From: Streptomyces sp. NBC_01214
GTDB taxonomy: Bacteria > Actinomycetota > Actinomycetes > Streptomycetales > Streptomycetaceae
DNA: 64,000 bases
Direction of reading: 5' to 3'
NCBI RefSeq assembly: GCF_026340975.1
Contig: NZ_JAPEOS010000001.1
Location: 62,001-126,000, forward strand
The translations under genes and the position numbers were made by a program. The notes below the pieces were generated by a model, which saw only the letters and a program-made list of their open reading frames with translations, ran no database searches and was not told the DNA's origin. Shown one piece after another: positions 43,818 to 51,836 of the stretch; position 1 is the first letter of the stretch; every line of letters starts with the position of its first letter.

Positions 43818-44771
43818 ATGCCGTCAGGGCATCCGCAGCAGACCACCGCTCAAGCCCGGCCGCCCGGGCCCCGGCCGCTCGCACCGATCCCCTTCGACGT
43901 GGAGGCGGTCTTCCCGGAACTGACCGGCTCGGCCCGCGAGGTCACCCTGCTCTACCCCCGGGCCGGACGACCGGGCCCGGGCGACAGCTCCCTCGGCGGC
44001 CCGCTGCTGTGGCCGGCGGACGAGCCGTGGCCGATGTGCGCCGAACCGGACCACTACAAGCCGCTCAGCCCGCCGGTCGGACCCGAGCCGGTCGCGATGC
44101 TCCCGGTGGTCCAGCTGTACGCACGGGACGTGCCGGGCCTCGTCTTCCCCGCCGGAACCGACCTGTTGCAGATCCTGTGGTGCCCCCTGGTCCACGAAGC
44201 CGCCCCGTACGCGGCCGCCCCCCGGCTGCACTGGCGCAGCGCGGCGACGACGGCCGCGGGTGCCGTCGTCGGGGAACCGCCCCGTCCGCACACCGTCGAG
44301 GAGGACTTCCTGCCCCGCCCGTGCACGGTGTCCCCCACACCGGCGGTGGAATATCCGAACGGGGACATGCCCGAGGGGCTCGGCGATCTGCTCGACGAGC
44401 GGTTCGAGGCCCTTCAGGAGGAACGGGGCTACAGCTACTTCGAGGTGGCCACCACGGAGCAGAGCAAGGTCGGCGGCTACCCGGGGTGGACCCAGCAGCC
44501 GAACTGGCCCGACTGCGCGGTCTGCGGCACCCGGATGGACCACCTGCTCAGCGTCACCGCGACCGAACCGGGCGCGGGCCGTTGGCTTCCGCTGGACGAC
44601 CGGGACCCCCGCCAGGAGGCGGCCGCGACCCCGTCGTGGCGGGCCGAGGCGGACCCCGCCGCCCTGGACGGGTTCGGGCACGACATGTGCCTGGGCGACC
44701 TCGGCGGCATGTACTTCTTCGTCTGTCGCAGCTGCCCGGACACCCCGTACGCCCACCGCTACGACTGCTGA
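43818..44771 (+). CDS. YwqG-like (DUF1963) protein
   Basis: The 317-residue protein starts at ATG 43818 after AGGGGGGC. It contains the pattern seen in DUF1963/YwqG proteins: SLGGPLLWPADEPWPMC, MLPVVQLYARDVPGLVFPAGTDLLQILWCP, KVGGYPGWTQQPNWPDC and LGDLGGMYFFVCRSC. Cys pairs (CAVCG, CRSCPDTPY) may bind zinc. No enzymatic role is known for the family. It is cytosolic and transcribed alone; an earlier GTG start at 43788 has no ribosome site. Confidence 0.8.
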   Translation: MPSGHPQQTTAQARPPGPRPLAPIPFDVEAVFPELTGSAREVTLLYPRAGRPGPGDSSLGGPLLWPADEPWPMCAEPDHYKPLSPPVGPEPVAMLPVVQLYARDVPGLVFPAGTDLLQILWCPLVHEAAPYAAAPRLHWRSAATTAAGAVVGEPPRPHTVEEDFLPRPCTVSPTPAVEYPNGDMPEGLGDLLDERFEALQEERGYSYFEVATTEQSKVGGYPGWTQQPNWPDCAVCGTRMDHLLSVTATEPGAGRWLPLDDRDPRQEAAATPSWRAEADPAALDGFGHDMCLGDLGGMYFFVCRSCPDTPYAHRYDC

Positions 44772-44826
44772 GCACCGGCCCGGCCGCGGTGGGGCGCGCC
44801 CGGCCGGGGTGGGGCGCGGTGGGGCG

Positions 44827-45705
44827 CTACCAGGCCAGCTGCGAGATCTCCTCGGCGACCACCGCGCACGCGTCCGCCGCCGGGTCGATCAGCGGGAAGT
44901 GACCGACCGCGTCCAGCAGGGTCAGCCCGACCATCTCCCCCGCCTTCGCGGCCGCCGCCACGTACGCCTCGGCCACCTGCTGCGGGACCACGATGTCGTC
45001 CCGGCCCTGGACCACCGCCGTGGCGATCCCCGTCGGCAGCAGCGCCGCCGGATCGGCGTACGGCAGCCGCTCGTCCCAGTGGTCGGCCCCGCCCAGCAGC
45101 TGCCCGCTCGCGCCGCCGCACACGCCCAGTTCCTCCGCCACGGCGAAGTCCGCGATCGGGGCCAGCGCCACCACGCCCCGCAGCATCGGCGGGGAAGGCA
45201 GCCGCCACGGGGAGCCGGCCGGGAGCACGTGCCGGGCCGCGGCCCACAGTGCGAGGTGGCCGCCGGCCGAGTGGCCGGTGACGACCGTGCGGCGGACATC
45301 GGCCTGCGGGAGCACGTCGGCCGCCAGCCCCGGCAGGGCGTCCATCGCGGCGGCGACGTCGTCGAAGGTCTCCGGCCAGCGCCCGGCGACCGGCCCCTCG
45401 GCGTTCTGGTGCGGGACAGAACTGCCGCGCCGGTACTCGACGTTGGCGACGGCGAAACCCCGGCGGGCCAGGAAGTCCGCGAACGGCGTGACGTGTTGCC
45501 GGTCGTACGGGGCCCGCCACGCGCCCCCGTGCAGCAGCACCACGAGCGGCGCCGGCTCCTGGACGTCGCCGCGCGGGGCGTAGAAGTCGACGACGTGGTC
45601 GGGGTGTTCCCCGTACGCGGCGGTCACGTCCGGCGCCACGGCCGGGTGGGCGAAGGCCGAGGCGGCCTCCGCGGCATCCCGTTCCACTGCGGCGGGGTCC
45701 GTCAT
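44827..45705 (-). CDS. Alpha/beta hydrolase, probable kynurenine formamidase
   Basis: The 292-residue hydrolase has the oxyanion-hole motif HGGAW (59-63), characteristic of kynurenine formamidases and related esterases. It also has the nucleophile TVVTGHSAGGHLALW (Ser146), an acidic residue in QGRDDIVVP and His in AVGHFPLIDP. It lies downstream of kynA and kynU on the same strand. N-formylkynurenine made by KynA must be deformylated before KynU can act, so this gene fills the missing step. A stem-loop lies between kynU and it, so some independent expression is likely. Arylesterase activity is the alternative reading. Confidence 0.75.
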   Translation of the reverse strand: MTDPAAVERDAAEAASAFAHPAVAPDVTAAYGEHPDHVVDFYAPRGDVQEPAPLVVLLHGGAWRAPYDRQHVTPFADFLARRGFAVANVEYRRGSSVPHQNAEGPVAGRWPETFDDVAAAMDALPGLAADVLPQADVRRTVVTGHSAGGHLALWAAARHVLPAGSPWRLPSPPMLRGVVALAPIADFAVAEELGVCGGASGQLLGGADHWDERLPYADPAALLPTGIATAVVQGRDDIVVPQQVAEAYVAAAAKAGEMVGLTLLDAVGHFPLIDPAADACAVVAEEISQLAW

Positions 45706-45819
45706 CGGCTCAACCTCTCGGTAACGCGTGGGACAGCGGGGACAGATGTTCCGGTGTTCCGGCAGAGCGGGACCGTATCAGTCTGGAACAGGCGCTTCCG
45801 TGCGGGGCCCGGAATATGA

Positions 45820-45853
45820 CCGGGCGGACGGGGCCGTAGCCCCGCCCGCCCGG
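45820..45853 (-). terminator. Stem-loop between kynU and the formamidase gene
   Basis: A 15-bp GC-rich stem with one mismatch (45820-45834 with 45839-45853) and a 4-base loop lies 24 bases after the kynU stop. It can end the kynA-kynU transcript or reduce readthrough. Confidence 0.65.
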
Positions 45854-45876
45854 TGATGTGACGTTTCGCTACCGAG

Positions 45877-47148
45877 TCACCCGAAGATGTGACCCAGTGT
45901 CCGCGCGGCACGCTCGGCGTCGGCGAACCCGACGTAGAGCGGGGTGAAGCCGAAGCGCAGGACGTCGGGTGCCCGGAAGTCGCCGATGACGCCTCGGGAG
46001 ATCAGCTCTCCCATGACCTCGCGGGCGTTCTCGGTCCGCAGCGAGATCTGGCTCCCGCGGCGGCCGTGCTCGGCCGGGGTGGCCGACTCGACCCGGCCCT
46101 GCGGGACGTACGCCGCCACGCATTCGAGGAAGAAGTCGGTCAGGGCGAGGGACTTGGCCCGTACGTCTTCGACGGACACCCCGTCCCAGGCGTCGAGCGC
46201 CGACTCAAGGGCCAACATGGACAGGATGTCCGGCGTGCCGACGCGCCCGCGGGTCGCGCCCTGGGCCGCCTCGAAGGCCGGGGTCATCGCGAACGGATCC
46301 GCGTGGCCGTTCCAGCCCGGGAGCGGGGAGTCGAAGCCGGCCTGGTGGCGGGCGGCGATGTACAGGTACGCGGGCGCGCCGGGGCCGCCGTTGAGGTACT
46401 TGTACGTGCAGCCCACCGCGAGGTCGACGGCGTGTTCGTCGAGGCCGACGGGGAGGGCCCCGGCGGAGTGGCACAGGTCCCAGACCGTGACCGCCCCGGC
46501 GGCGCGGGCCGCCGCGGTGAGGGCGGGGAGGTCGTGGAGCCGTCCGCTGCAGTAGTCGACGTGGTTGAGGAGCACCACGGCGGTGTCCCCGTCCACGGCC
46601 TCGGCCGCGTGCGAGGGGTCCACCGGGACGACGGTCAGGCCCGTCATCCGGGCCGCCGACTGCGCGATGTAGCCGTCGGTGGGGAAGGTGGCGGCGTCCA
46701 CCAGCAGCTTCGTCCGGCCGGGTGCCGCGAGACGGGCGGCGCCGACCAGCGCCTTGAAGAGGTTGACGCTGGTGGAGTCACCGACGACCACCTGGCCGGG
46801 GGCAGCGCCGATGAGCGGGGCGATCTTGTCGCCGATCCGCTCGGGCGCGGTCCACCAGCCGCTCTCGTCCCAGGACCGGATGAGGAGCTCGCCCCACTGC
46901 CTGGCGACGACGTCGGCGGTGGTGTCCGCGACACCGGCCGGGAGGGCGCCGAGGGAGTTGCCGTCCAGGTAGACGACGCCCTCGGGGAGGGTGAAGCGCT
47001 CGCGGAGCTTCGCGAGCCCGTCGGCGGCGTCCAGCTCGGCCGCACGGCTGCGGAGGTCCGCCGAAACGTCCGCCGAGGGGTCCGCCGGGAGGTCCGCCGA
47101 GGGGTCCGCCGGGAGGTCCGCTGCAATGTCCGTGGAGTGGTCAGACAT
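45877..47148 (-). CDS. kynU: Kynureninase
   Basis: The 423-residue PLP enzyme cleaves kynurenine to anthranilate and alanine. Recognised are GVVYLDGNSLGALP, the phosphate-binding VVGDSTSVNLFKAL, LLNHVDYCSGRLHDL, TVWDLCHSAGALPVGL with the cofactor Asp224, and CTYKYLNGGPGAPAYLYI with Schiff-base Lys250. The first 30 residues are a low-complexity ADLPADPS repeat absent from most kynureninases. The start overlaps the kynA stop by 8 bases, so the two steps are coexpressed. Anthranilate from here can feed tryptophan resynthesis or secondary metabolites. Confidence 0.95.
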   Translation of the reverse strand: MSDHSTDIAADLPADPSADLPADPSADVSADLRSRAAELDAADGLAKLRERFTLPEGVVYLDGNSLGALPAGVADTTADVVARQWGELLIRSWDESGWWTAPERIGDKIAPLIGAAPGQVVVGDSTSVNLFKALVGAARLAAPGRTKLLVDAATFPTDGYIAQSAARMTGLTVVPVDPSHAAEAVDGDTAVVLLNHVDYCSGRLHDLPALTAAARAAGAVTVWDLCHSAGALPVGLDEHAVDLAVGCTYKYLNGGPGAPAYLYIAARHQAGFDSPLPGWNGHADPFAMTPAFEAAQGATRGRVGTPDILSMLALESALDAWDGVSVEDVRAKSLALTDFFLECVAAYVPQGRVESATPAEHGRRGSQISLRTENAREVMGELISRGVIGDFRAPDVLRFGFTPLYVGFADAERAARTLGHIFG

Positions 47149-47995
47149 AGCTGCGGGCCGTCCAGAGCTCGGGGAAGACGTTCTTCGTCGCGCGCTTCTC
47201 CAGCCAGGTCACGCCGGCCGAGCCGCCCGTGCCCGTCTTCGCGCCCATCGCGCGGCGGGTGGCGACCAGGTGGTCGTTGCGCCAGCGCCAGACGAGCTCG
47301 GCGACATCCGTGAGGACCTCGCCGAGGCGGTGCAGGTCCACGGTCCCGTTGTCGTCCGGGGCGGCGTACAGGCCCGTCCAGACGGCCTCGACCTCGGCCG
47401 AGGGCTCGTAGCGCAGCGACAGGTCGCGGTTCAGGACGGCGTCCGGGACCGGCAGGCCGCGGCGGGAGAGCAGCCGCAGCACCTCGTCGTAGAGGCTGGG
47501 CTCGTGCAGGGCCTTCTCCAGCTCCGCGTGGACGCGCGGGGCGCCCCGGTGCGGGACCAGCATGGAGGCGGACTTCTCGCCGAGCAGGAACTCCATCCGG
47601 CGGTACATCGCCGACTGGAAACCGGAACCTTCGCCGAGGGCGGCGCGGTAGGCGTTGAACTGTCCCGGGGTGAGCTGGGCGAGCGGGCGCCAGGAGGCGT
47701 TGAGGGCCTCGAGTTCACGGAGGGAACGTTTCAGCGCATCCATCGCGACCGGGATGCGGTCCTCGCGCAAGGCCTTCGCGGCGGTTTCCCACTCGTGGAC
47801 GATGACCGTGAACCACAGCTCCATGACCTGGGTCGTGACCAGGAAGACCATCTCGCCCGGGTCGTCCGAGCGGAGGTGCTGGAGGTGGGTGAGGACGTCC
47901 GCCTGGACGTAGTCCTCGTACGGGGTCGTGCCGTCGAAGTCGAGGTTCGGGGTTTCCGACCCGCCGACTCCGGAGGCATCAAGGGTTTTCGACAT
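47141..47995 (-). CDS. kynA: Tryptophan 2,3-dioxygenase
   Basis: The 284-residue haem enzyme opens the indole ring of tryptophan to N-formylkynurenine. It starts at ATG 47995 after GAGGAGACAGCG. Typical segments are TPYEDYVQADVLTHLQHL, EMVFLVTTQVMELWFTVIVHE, LTPGQFNAYRAALGEGSGFQS and the haem-ligand end WRWRNDHLVATRRAMGAKTGTGGSAGV. It is the first gene of the kynurenine unit. Upstream are a candidate -10 box (TATGCT, about 48075-48080) and an inverted repeat at 48110-48147. Confidence 0.96.
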   Translation of the reverse strand: MSKTLDASGVGGSETPNLDFDGTTPYEDYVQADVLTHLQHLRSDDPGEMVFLVTTQVMELWFTVIVHEWETAAKALREDRIPVAMDALKRSLRELEALNASWRPLAQLTPGQFNAYRAALGEGSGFQSAMYRRMEFLLGEKSASMLVPHRGAPRVHAELEKALHEPSLYDEVLRLLSRRGLPVPDAVLNRDLSLRYEPSAEVEAVWTGLYAAPDDNGTVDLHRLGEVLTDVAELVWRWRNDHLVATRRAMGAKTGTGGSAGVTWLEKRATKNVFPELWTARSYV

Positions 47996-48109
47996 CGCTG
48001 TCTCCTCGACACGTGCTTCCGGGTAGCGGTCCGCCCCTTCCGTGAGGTGAGTGGAGCCCCGGTCCCCTGCCCGCAGCATAGGACACCCTCGCGCCAACGC
48101 TCCAGCGGA

Positions 48110-48147
48110 GAGTGACACAGACCACACATTTTCGGTGCGTGTCACTC
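48110..48147. promoter_or_regulatory. Inverted repeat upstream of kynA
   Basis: GAGTGACAC (48110-48118) and GTGTCACTC (48139-48147) are perfect 9-base arms with a 20-base spacer, about 115 bases before kynA. It may bind a regulator of the kyn genes or terminate the DUF3151 transcript; the long loop and lack of a T run make the first more likely. Confidence 0.45.
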
Positions 48148-48161
48148 CCCGCCGTACGGAC

Positions 48162-48575
48162 TCAGGCGCTCAGCGTGTCCGCGGCCGTCGGCGACGAATC
48201 GCGCAGGAAGGTCGAGCAGCGCTCGTACTCCTCCTTCTCCCCGATCGCCTCGGCCGCGCGGGCCAGGGCGTGCAGGGCGCGCAGGAAGCCGCGGTTCGGC
48301 TCGTGCTCCCACGGCACCGGGCCGTGGCCCTTCCATCCGGCGCGGCGCAGCGCGTCCAGGCCGCGGTGGTAGCCCGTACGGGCGTAGGCGTACGACTCGA
48401 CCGTGCTGCCGGCGGCGAAGGCCTCGTCGGCGAGGACCGCCCAGGCGAGGGACGACGTGGGGTGGGCGGCCGCCACCTCGACGGCGGGGGTGCCGGCGGC
48501 GATGGCCTCGCGGCCGGGCTCGTCGGGCAGGTGGGTGGGGGCGGGGCCCCCGAGCAGGTTCTGGTGAATGGACAT
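48162..48575 (-). CDS. DUF3151-family protein
   Basis: The 137-residue protein begins MSIHQNLLGGPAPTHLPDEP and contains HPTSSLAWAVLADEAF, SYAYARTGYHRGLDALRRAGWKGHGPVPWEHEPNRGFLRAL. This is the DUF3151 pattern, a conserved actinobacterial family of unknown function with tetratricopeptide-like helices. It usually lies near fbaA and purA in actinobacterial genomes. Here it precedes the kyn genes by 166 bases and lies downstream of a TetR-type gene. It is cytosolic. Confidence 0.88.
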   Translation of the reverse strand: MSIHQNLLGGPAPTHLPDEPGREAIAAGTPAVEVAAAHPTSSLAWAVLADEAFAAGSTVESYAYARTGYHRGLDALRRAGWKGHGPVPWEHEPNRGFLRALHALARAAEAIGEKEEYERCSTFLRDSSPTAADTLSA

Positions 48576-48650
48576 GCCCCCAGTCTGCCGGGTGCGGTGG
48601 TCCGCAAAACCCGCTGTCCCCTCGCTGTCGCCGCCCAGCCGTATGCACTG

Positions 48651-48818
48651 GTCCGCGGCCCGTCAGGCGCATGGCCGGGCGCGGGAGCGTGAGACCCGGT
48701 GCCCTTCGGCGTCACCGCACCGCAGTGTGCGCTGGTCCGCGGCCCGTCAGGCGCATGGCCGGGCGCGGGGGCGTGGGACCCGGCGTCCTTCCGTGTCACC
48801 GCACCGCCGTGTGCGGGT
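48651..48818. repeat. 84-bp imperfect tandem repeat
   Basis: Two copies of an 84-base unit (48651-48734 and 48735-48818) share long identical stretches, starting with GTCCGCGGCCCGTCAGG. A degenerate partial copy precedes the first. No gene is supported here. It fills most of the gap between the DUF3151 and TetR-type genes. Confidence 0.8.
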
Positions 48819-48847
48819 CCTGCGGGCCTTGGCGCGGGAGGGCCGGG

Positions 48848-49591
48848 TCAGTTCGCGGGGGCGGGCGCCCCGACCGGCTCGCGGGGCGCGGGCGGACGCG
48901 ATGTCAGCGCCGGCTGCGTTGCGGAGCAGTCGCACCGGGGGGCCTCGTCCGGACCGTGCAACACCCTCGCGCCGCGGCCCGGCGCGGTGTCGAGCCGGGC
49001 CGCCACGGCCGGGACCACCACGCTCGGCAGCAGGCTCGTGTAGAGCGCCGAGACCTCCCGGTCGAGGTCGAGCCCGAGGGTCTGCGACATCACGTTGAGC
49101 CCGGCGAAGGCTCCGACCACCAGCCGCGAGGGCCCCGACGGGTCCACGTGCGGGAGCAGTTCGCCGCGCTCCTTCGCCTGCACCATGAGGGCGGTGTGCA
49201 GGTCGATCCACCCCTGGTACGGCGCCGCCCGGTCCAGTTCCCGGCCGTTCTGCTCCAGGGTGAGCCGGGCGCTGCCGCGCATCAGCACGTCGTACCGGAG
49301 GCGGTGCGAGAAGACCATGCCGACGTCGACGAACTCCTGCGCACTGAACTCCTGCGGGGTGACCGGCGCGTGCATGCTGACCTGGGCGTCGATCACGGCC
49401 TGCGCCAGGTCTTCCTTCGAGTCGAAGTGGAAGTAGAGCGCACCCTTGGTGACGTTGGCGAGCTTGACGATGTCGGTCAGTTTGGCTGCGCCGTAGCCCC
49501 GGTCCTCGAACACGACGGCGGCGGCTTCCAGGATCGCCCGGCGGGTTCGCACGGCGCGGTCCTGCTTCACCTGCGTGCGTTCGGCCCTCAT
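48848..49591 (-). CDS. TetR-family regulator of the gamma-butyrolactone-receptor (ScbR/ArpA) type
   Basis: The 247-residue protein starts at ATG 49591 (MRAERTQVKQDRAVRTRRAI). Its DNA-binding domain closely follows the ScbR/ArpA pattern: KQDRAVRTRRAILEAAAVVF, GYGAAKLTDIVKLANVTKGALYFHF and SKEDLAQAVIDAQ. The ligand domain has the Trp-containing segment YQGWIDLHTALMVQAKERGELLPHVDPS. Such proteins bind autoregulatory elements and release them on sensing a gamma-butyrolactone. No scbA/afsA-type synthase gene is in the window, so it could be an orphan or pseudo-receptor responding to another ligand. The C-terminal 25 residues are low complexity. Confidence 0.88.
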   Translation of the reverse strand: MRAERTQVKQDRAVRTRRAILEAAAVVFEDRGYGAAKLTDIVKLANVTKGALYFHFDSKEDLAQAVIDAQVSMHAPVTPQEFSAQEFVDVGMVFSHRLRYDVLMRGSARLTLEQNGRELDRAAPYQGWIDLHTALMVQAKERGELLPHVDPSGPSRLVVGAFAGLNVMSQTLGLDLDREVSALYTSLLPSVVVPAVAARLDTAPGRGARVLHGPDEAPRCDCSATQPALTSRPPAPREPVGAPAPAN

Positions 49592-49615
49592 GTGCACCTG
49601 CCCCTTCCCCGGCCC

Positions 49616-49627
49616 GACCGATCGGTC
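49616..49627. promoter_or_regulatory. Palindrome upstream of the TetR-type gene
   Basis: GACCGATCGGTC is a perfect 12-base palindrome 24 bases before the TetR-type start, well placed for autoregulation. TetR operators are often of this form. Confidence 0.5.
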
Positions 49628-49726
49628 CGTACCTGCCCCCGACACGTACCGCCGCCGGGGGGCAGTTCACACCATCGTGCGGGCACCGTCCACCGCCGCC
49701 GTCACCCCTACCGGGGAGGAGGAACG

Positions 49727-49772
49727 CCGCAGGGCCCGGCCTCCGTCGTGGGACGGGGGCCGGGCCCTGCGG
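49727..49772 (-). terminator. fbaA terminator
   Basis: A 15-bp perfect GC-rich stem (49727-49741 with 49758-49772) with a 16-base loop lies 20 bases after the fbaA stop on the minus strand. Confidence 0.85.
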
Positions 49773-49791
49773 TACGGCTCGCCGGGGGCGA

Positions 49792-50814
49792 CTACTTCAG
49801 CTTGGTGCCGGTGGAGCGCAGGTTCGCGCACGCCTCGGCGACGCGCGCGGCCATGCCCGCCTCGGCGGCCTTGCCCCAGGTGCGGGGGTCGTACTTCGAC
49901 TTCGTGCCGACCTCGCCGTCGACCTTCAGCACACCGGCGTAGTTGCTGAACATGTGGTCCACGACCGGGCGGGTGAAGGCGTACTGGGTGTCGGTGTCGA
50001 GGTTCATCTTCACGACGCCGTTCTCCAGCGCGGTGGCGATCTCCTCGGCCGTGGAGCCCGAGCCGCCGTGGAAGACGAAGTCGAACGGCGAGGCCTTGCC
50101 GTACTTCTCGGCGACACCGGCCTGGAGGTCCTTGAGGAGCTCGGGGCGCAGGACGACGTTGCCCGGCTTGTAGACGCCGTGGACGTTGCCGAAGGAGGCG
50201 GCCAGCAGGTAGCGGCCCTTCTCGCCCAGGCCGAGAGCCTCGGCGGTGCGGATCGCGTCGTCGACGGTGGTGTACAGCTCGTCGTTGATCTCGTGGCTAA
50301 CGCCGTCCTCCTCGCCGCCGGTCGGGGTGATCTCGACCTCAAGGATGATCTTGGCGGCGACGGCCTTGGCGAGCAGCTCCTGGCCGATGGCCAGGTTGTC
50401 GGCCAGGGTCTCGGCGGAGCCGTCCCACATGTGCGACTGGAAGAGCGGGTTCAGACCGCGGGCCACGCGCTCGGCGGAGATGTCGAGCAGCGGACGGACG
50501 TAGCCGTCCAGCTTGTCCTTCGGGCAGTGGTCCGTGTGCAGGGCGACCGTGATGTCGTACTTGGCGGCCACGATGTGCGCGAACTCGGCCAGGGCGACCG
50601 CGCCCGTGACCATGTCCTTGTTGTGCTGGCCACCCAGGAACTCCGCCCCACCGGTGGAGATCTGGATGATGCCGTCGCTCTCGGCCTCCGCGAAGCCGCG
50701 CAGGGCAGCGTGCAGGGTCTGGGAGGAGGTCACGTTGATGGCCGGGTAGGCGAACTTGCCTGCCTTCGCCCGGTCGAGCATCTCGTTGTAGACCTCGGGG
50801 GTTGCGATGGGCAT
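49792..50814 (-). CDS. fbaA: Class II fructose-bisphosphate aldolase
   Basis: The 340-residue enzyme splits fructose 1,6-bisphosphate into the triose phosphates in glycolysis, and the reverse in gluconeogenesis. It begins MPIATPEVYNEMLDRAKAGK. The zinc and catalytic residues lie in TVALHTDHCPKD (His93, Asp95, His96), with LEVEITPTGGEEDGV, AASFGNVHGVYKPGNV and FVFHGGSGSTAEEI completing the active site. Length is typical of class IIA. A GGAGC ribosome site precedes the ATG. It is a single gene with its own terminator and a parS site upstream. Confidence 0.98.
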   Translation of the reverse strand: MPIATPEVYNEMLDRAKAGKFAYPAINVTSSQTLHAALRGFAEAESDGIIQISTGGAEFLGGQHNKDMVTGAVALAEFAHIVAAKYDITVALHTDHCPKDKLDGYVRPLLDISAERVARGLNPLFQSHMWDGSAETLADNLAIGQELLAKAVAAKIILEVEITPTGGEEDGVSHEINDELYTTVDDAIRTAEALGLGEKGRYLLAASFGNVHGVYKPGNVVLRPELLKDLQAGVAEKYGKASPFDFVFHGGSGSTAEEIATALENGVVKMNLDTDTQYAFTRPVVDHMFSNYAGVLKVDGEVGTKSKYDPRTWGKAAEAGMAARVAEACANLRSTGTKLK

Positions 50815-51239
50815 CTGCCGGCTCCTTGGTTGTGCGGGGAGTGTGCTTCTTGCGGGCCCTGACCTGGGGGCGACGTCATCGTCGCGCCTATCTTTCCAGA
50901 CTCAGCGCAGGGGTCCAGACTGCCGGTCTCACGTGGTGGGCGAACGGCCCGAGATGTTTCACGTGAAACACCCCGGGCACCCGGGAAAGGGCAGGTCAGG
51001 CCGGTCCGGGGGCGGCCGAGGGCCATCGTCACCAGTTCTCGCAGTGGCCGGACGAGGCTGGACCGGAGCTGACCCGGGGCGCGCACGGGGCCGGCTAGGG
51101 GCCCCGACCGGGGTAGCCCCCGGTCCCGAACCAGAGCCGGGCCGGGGACCGAGCAGGGCCGGGACCAGAGCCGGGCCAGGGGCCGGAGCCGGACCAGGAC
51201 CGAGCCGGGCCGGGCCGGGCCGGGGGAACGGAGCCGGGC
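50815..51239. other. Long intergenic region with parS and low-complexity GC repeats
   Basis: This 425-base stretch between fbaA and pyrE has no supported gene. It contains the fbaA promoter region, a perfect parS site (50955-50970) and, from about 51110 to 51236, a run of degenerate GAGCCGGGCC/GGACCGAG units. These repeats can pair extensively and probably form the pyrE downstream structure. Confidence 0.7.
50955..50970. other. parS chromosome-segregation site (ParB-binding)
   Basis: TGTTTCACGTGAAACA is a perfect 16-base palindrome identical to the bacterial parS consensus bound by ParB. Streptomyces chromosomes carry a cluster of these around oriC. This copy is intergenic, 140 bases upstream of fbaA. 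Its presence suggests the window lies within the wider origin domain. Confidence 0.92.
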
Positions 51240-51803
51240 CTAGGACAGGCCGAGGTCCTGGAGGAGGTATCCGGTGAGGTACGGCAGGCCGGCCGCGGCG
51301 ATCGCGTCGGCCGCGCCGCGGTCCACGATCGTGGCGACGGCGACGACCTCGCCGCCGGCCTCGCGGACCGCCTCGACGGCGGTCAGCGGGGAACCGCCGG
51401 TGGTCGAGGTGTCCTCGACCACCAGGCAGCGCTTGCCCTTCACGTCGGTGCCCTCGATGCGGCGCTGCATGCCGTGGGCCTTCTGCGCCTTGCGGACGAC
51501 GAAGGCGTCCAGGCGCTCACCGCGCGCCGCGGAGGCGTGCAGCATCGAGGTCGCGACCGGGTCGGCGCCCAGGGTCAGACCGCCGACGCAGTCGAAGTCG
51601 AGGTCGGCCGTGAGGTCGAGCATGACCTGGCCGACCAGCGGAGCCGCCTCGCCGTCGAGGGTGATCCGGCGGAGGTCGATGTAGTAATCGGCCTCGAGAC
51701 CGGAGGAGAGGGTCACCTTGCCGTGCACGACGGCCTTGTCCTTGATCTGCTGCAAAAGCGCATCGCGTGTGCCTGACGGCGTTACTTCGTTGACGTCACT
51801 CAT
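51240..51803 (-). CDS. pyrE: Orotate phosphoribosyltransferase
   Basis: The 187-residue enzyme attaches ribose phosphate from PRPP to orotate to make OMP in pyrimidine synthesis. It has the PRPP loop CLVVEDTSTTGGSPL (about 127-140) and the flexible loop VRKAQKAHGMQRRIEG that carries catalytic lysines. YIDLRRITLDG and GLTLGADPVATSML bind orotate and magnesium. It follows the aldose epimerase gene by 33 bases. It is not next to other pyr genes. Confidence 0.96.
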   Translation of the reverse strand: MSDVNEVTPSGTRDALLQQIKDKAVVHGKVTLSSGLEADYYIDLRRITLDGEAAPLVGQVMLDLTADLDFDCVGGLTLGADPVATSMLHASAARGERLDAFVVRKAQKAHGMQRRIEGTDVKGKRCLVVEDTSTTGGSPLTAVEAVREAGGEVVAVATIVDRGAADAIAAAGLPYLTGYLLQDLGLS

Positions 51804-51836
51804 GCCCCTGAGCTTAGAGGGGGCCGAGAAGCGGAC

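Noticed and set aside
51110..51236. A gene or insertion-sequence remnant in the fbaA-pyrE gap
   Set aside because: The sequence is degenerate GAGCCGGGCC-type repeats with no start, ribosome site or transposase-like translation.
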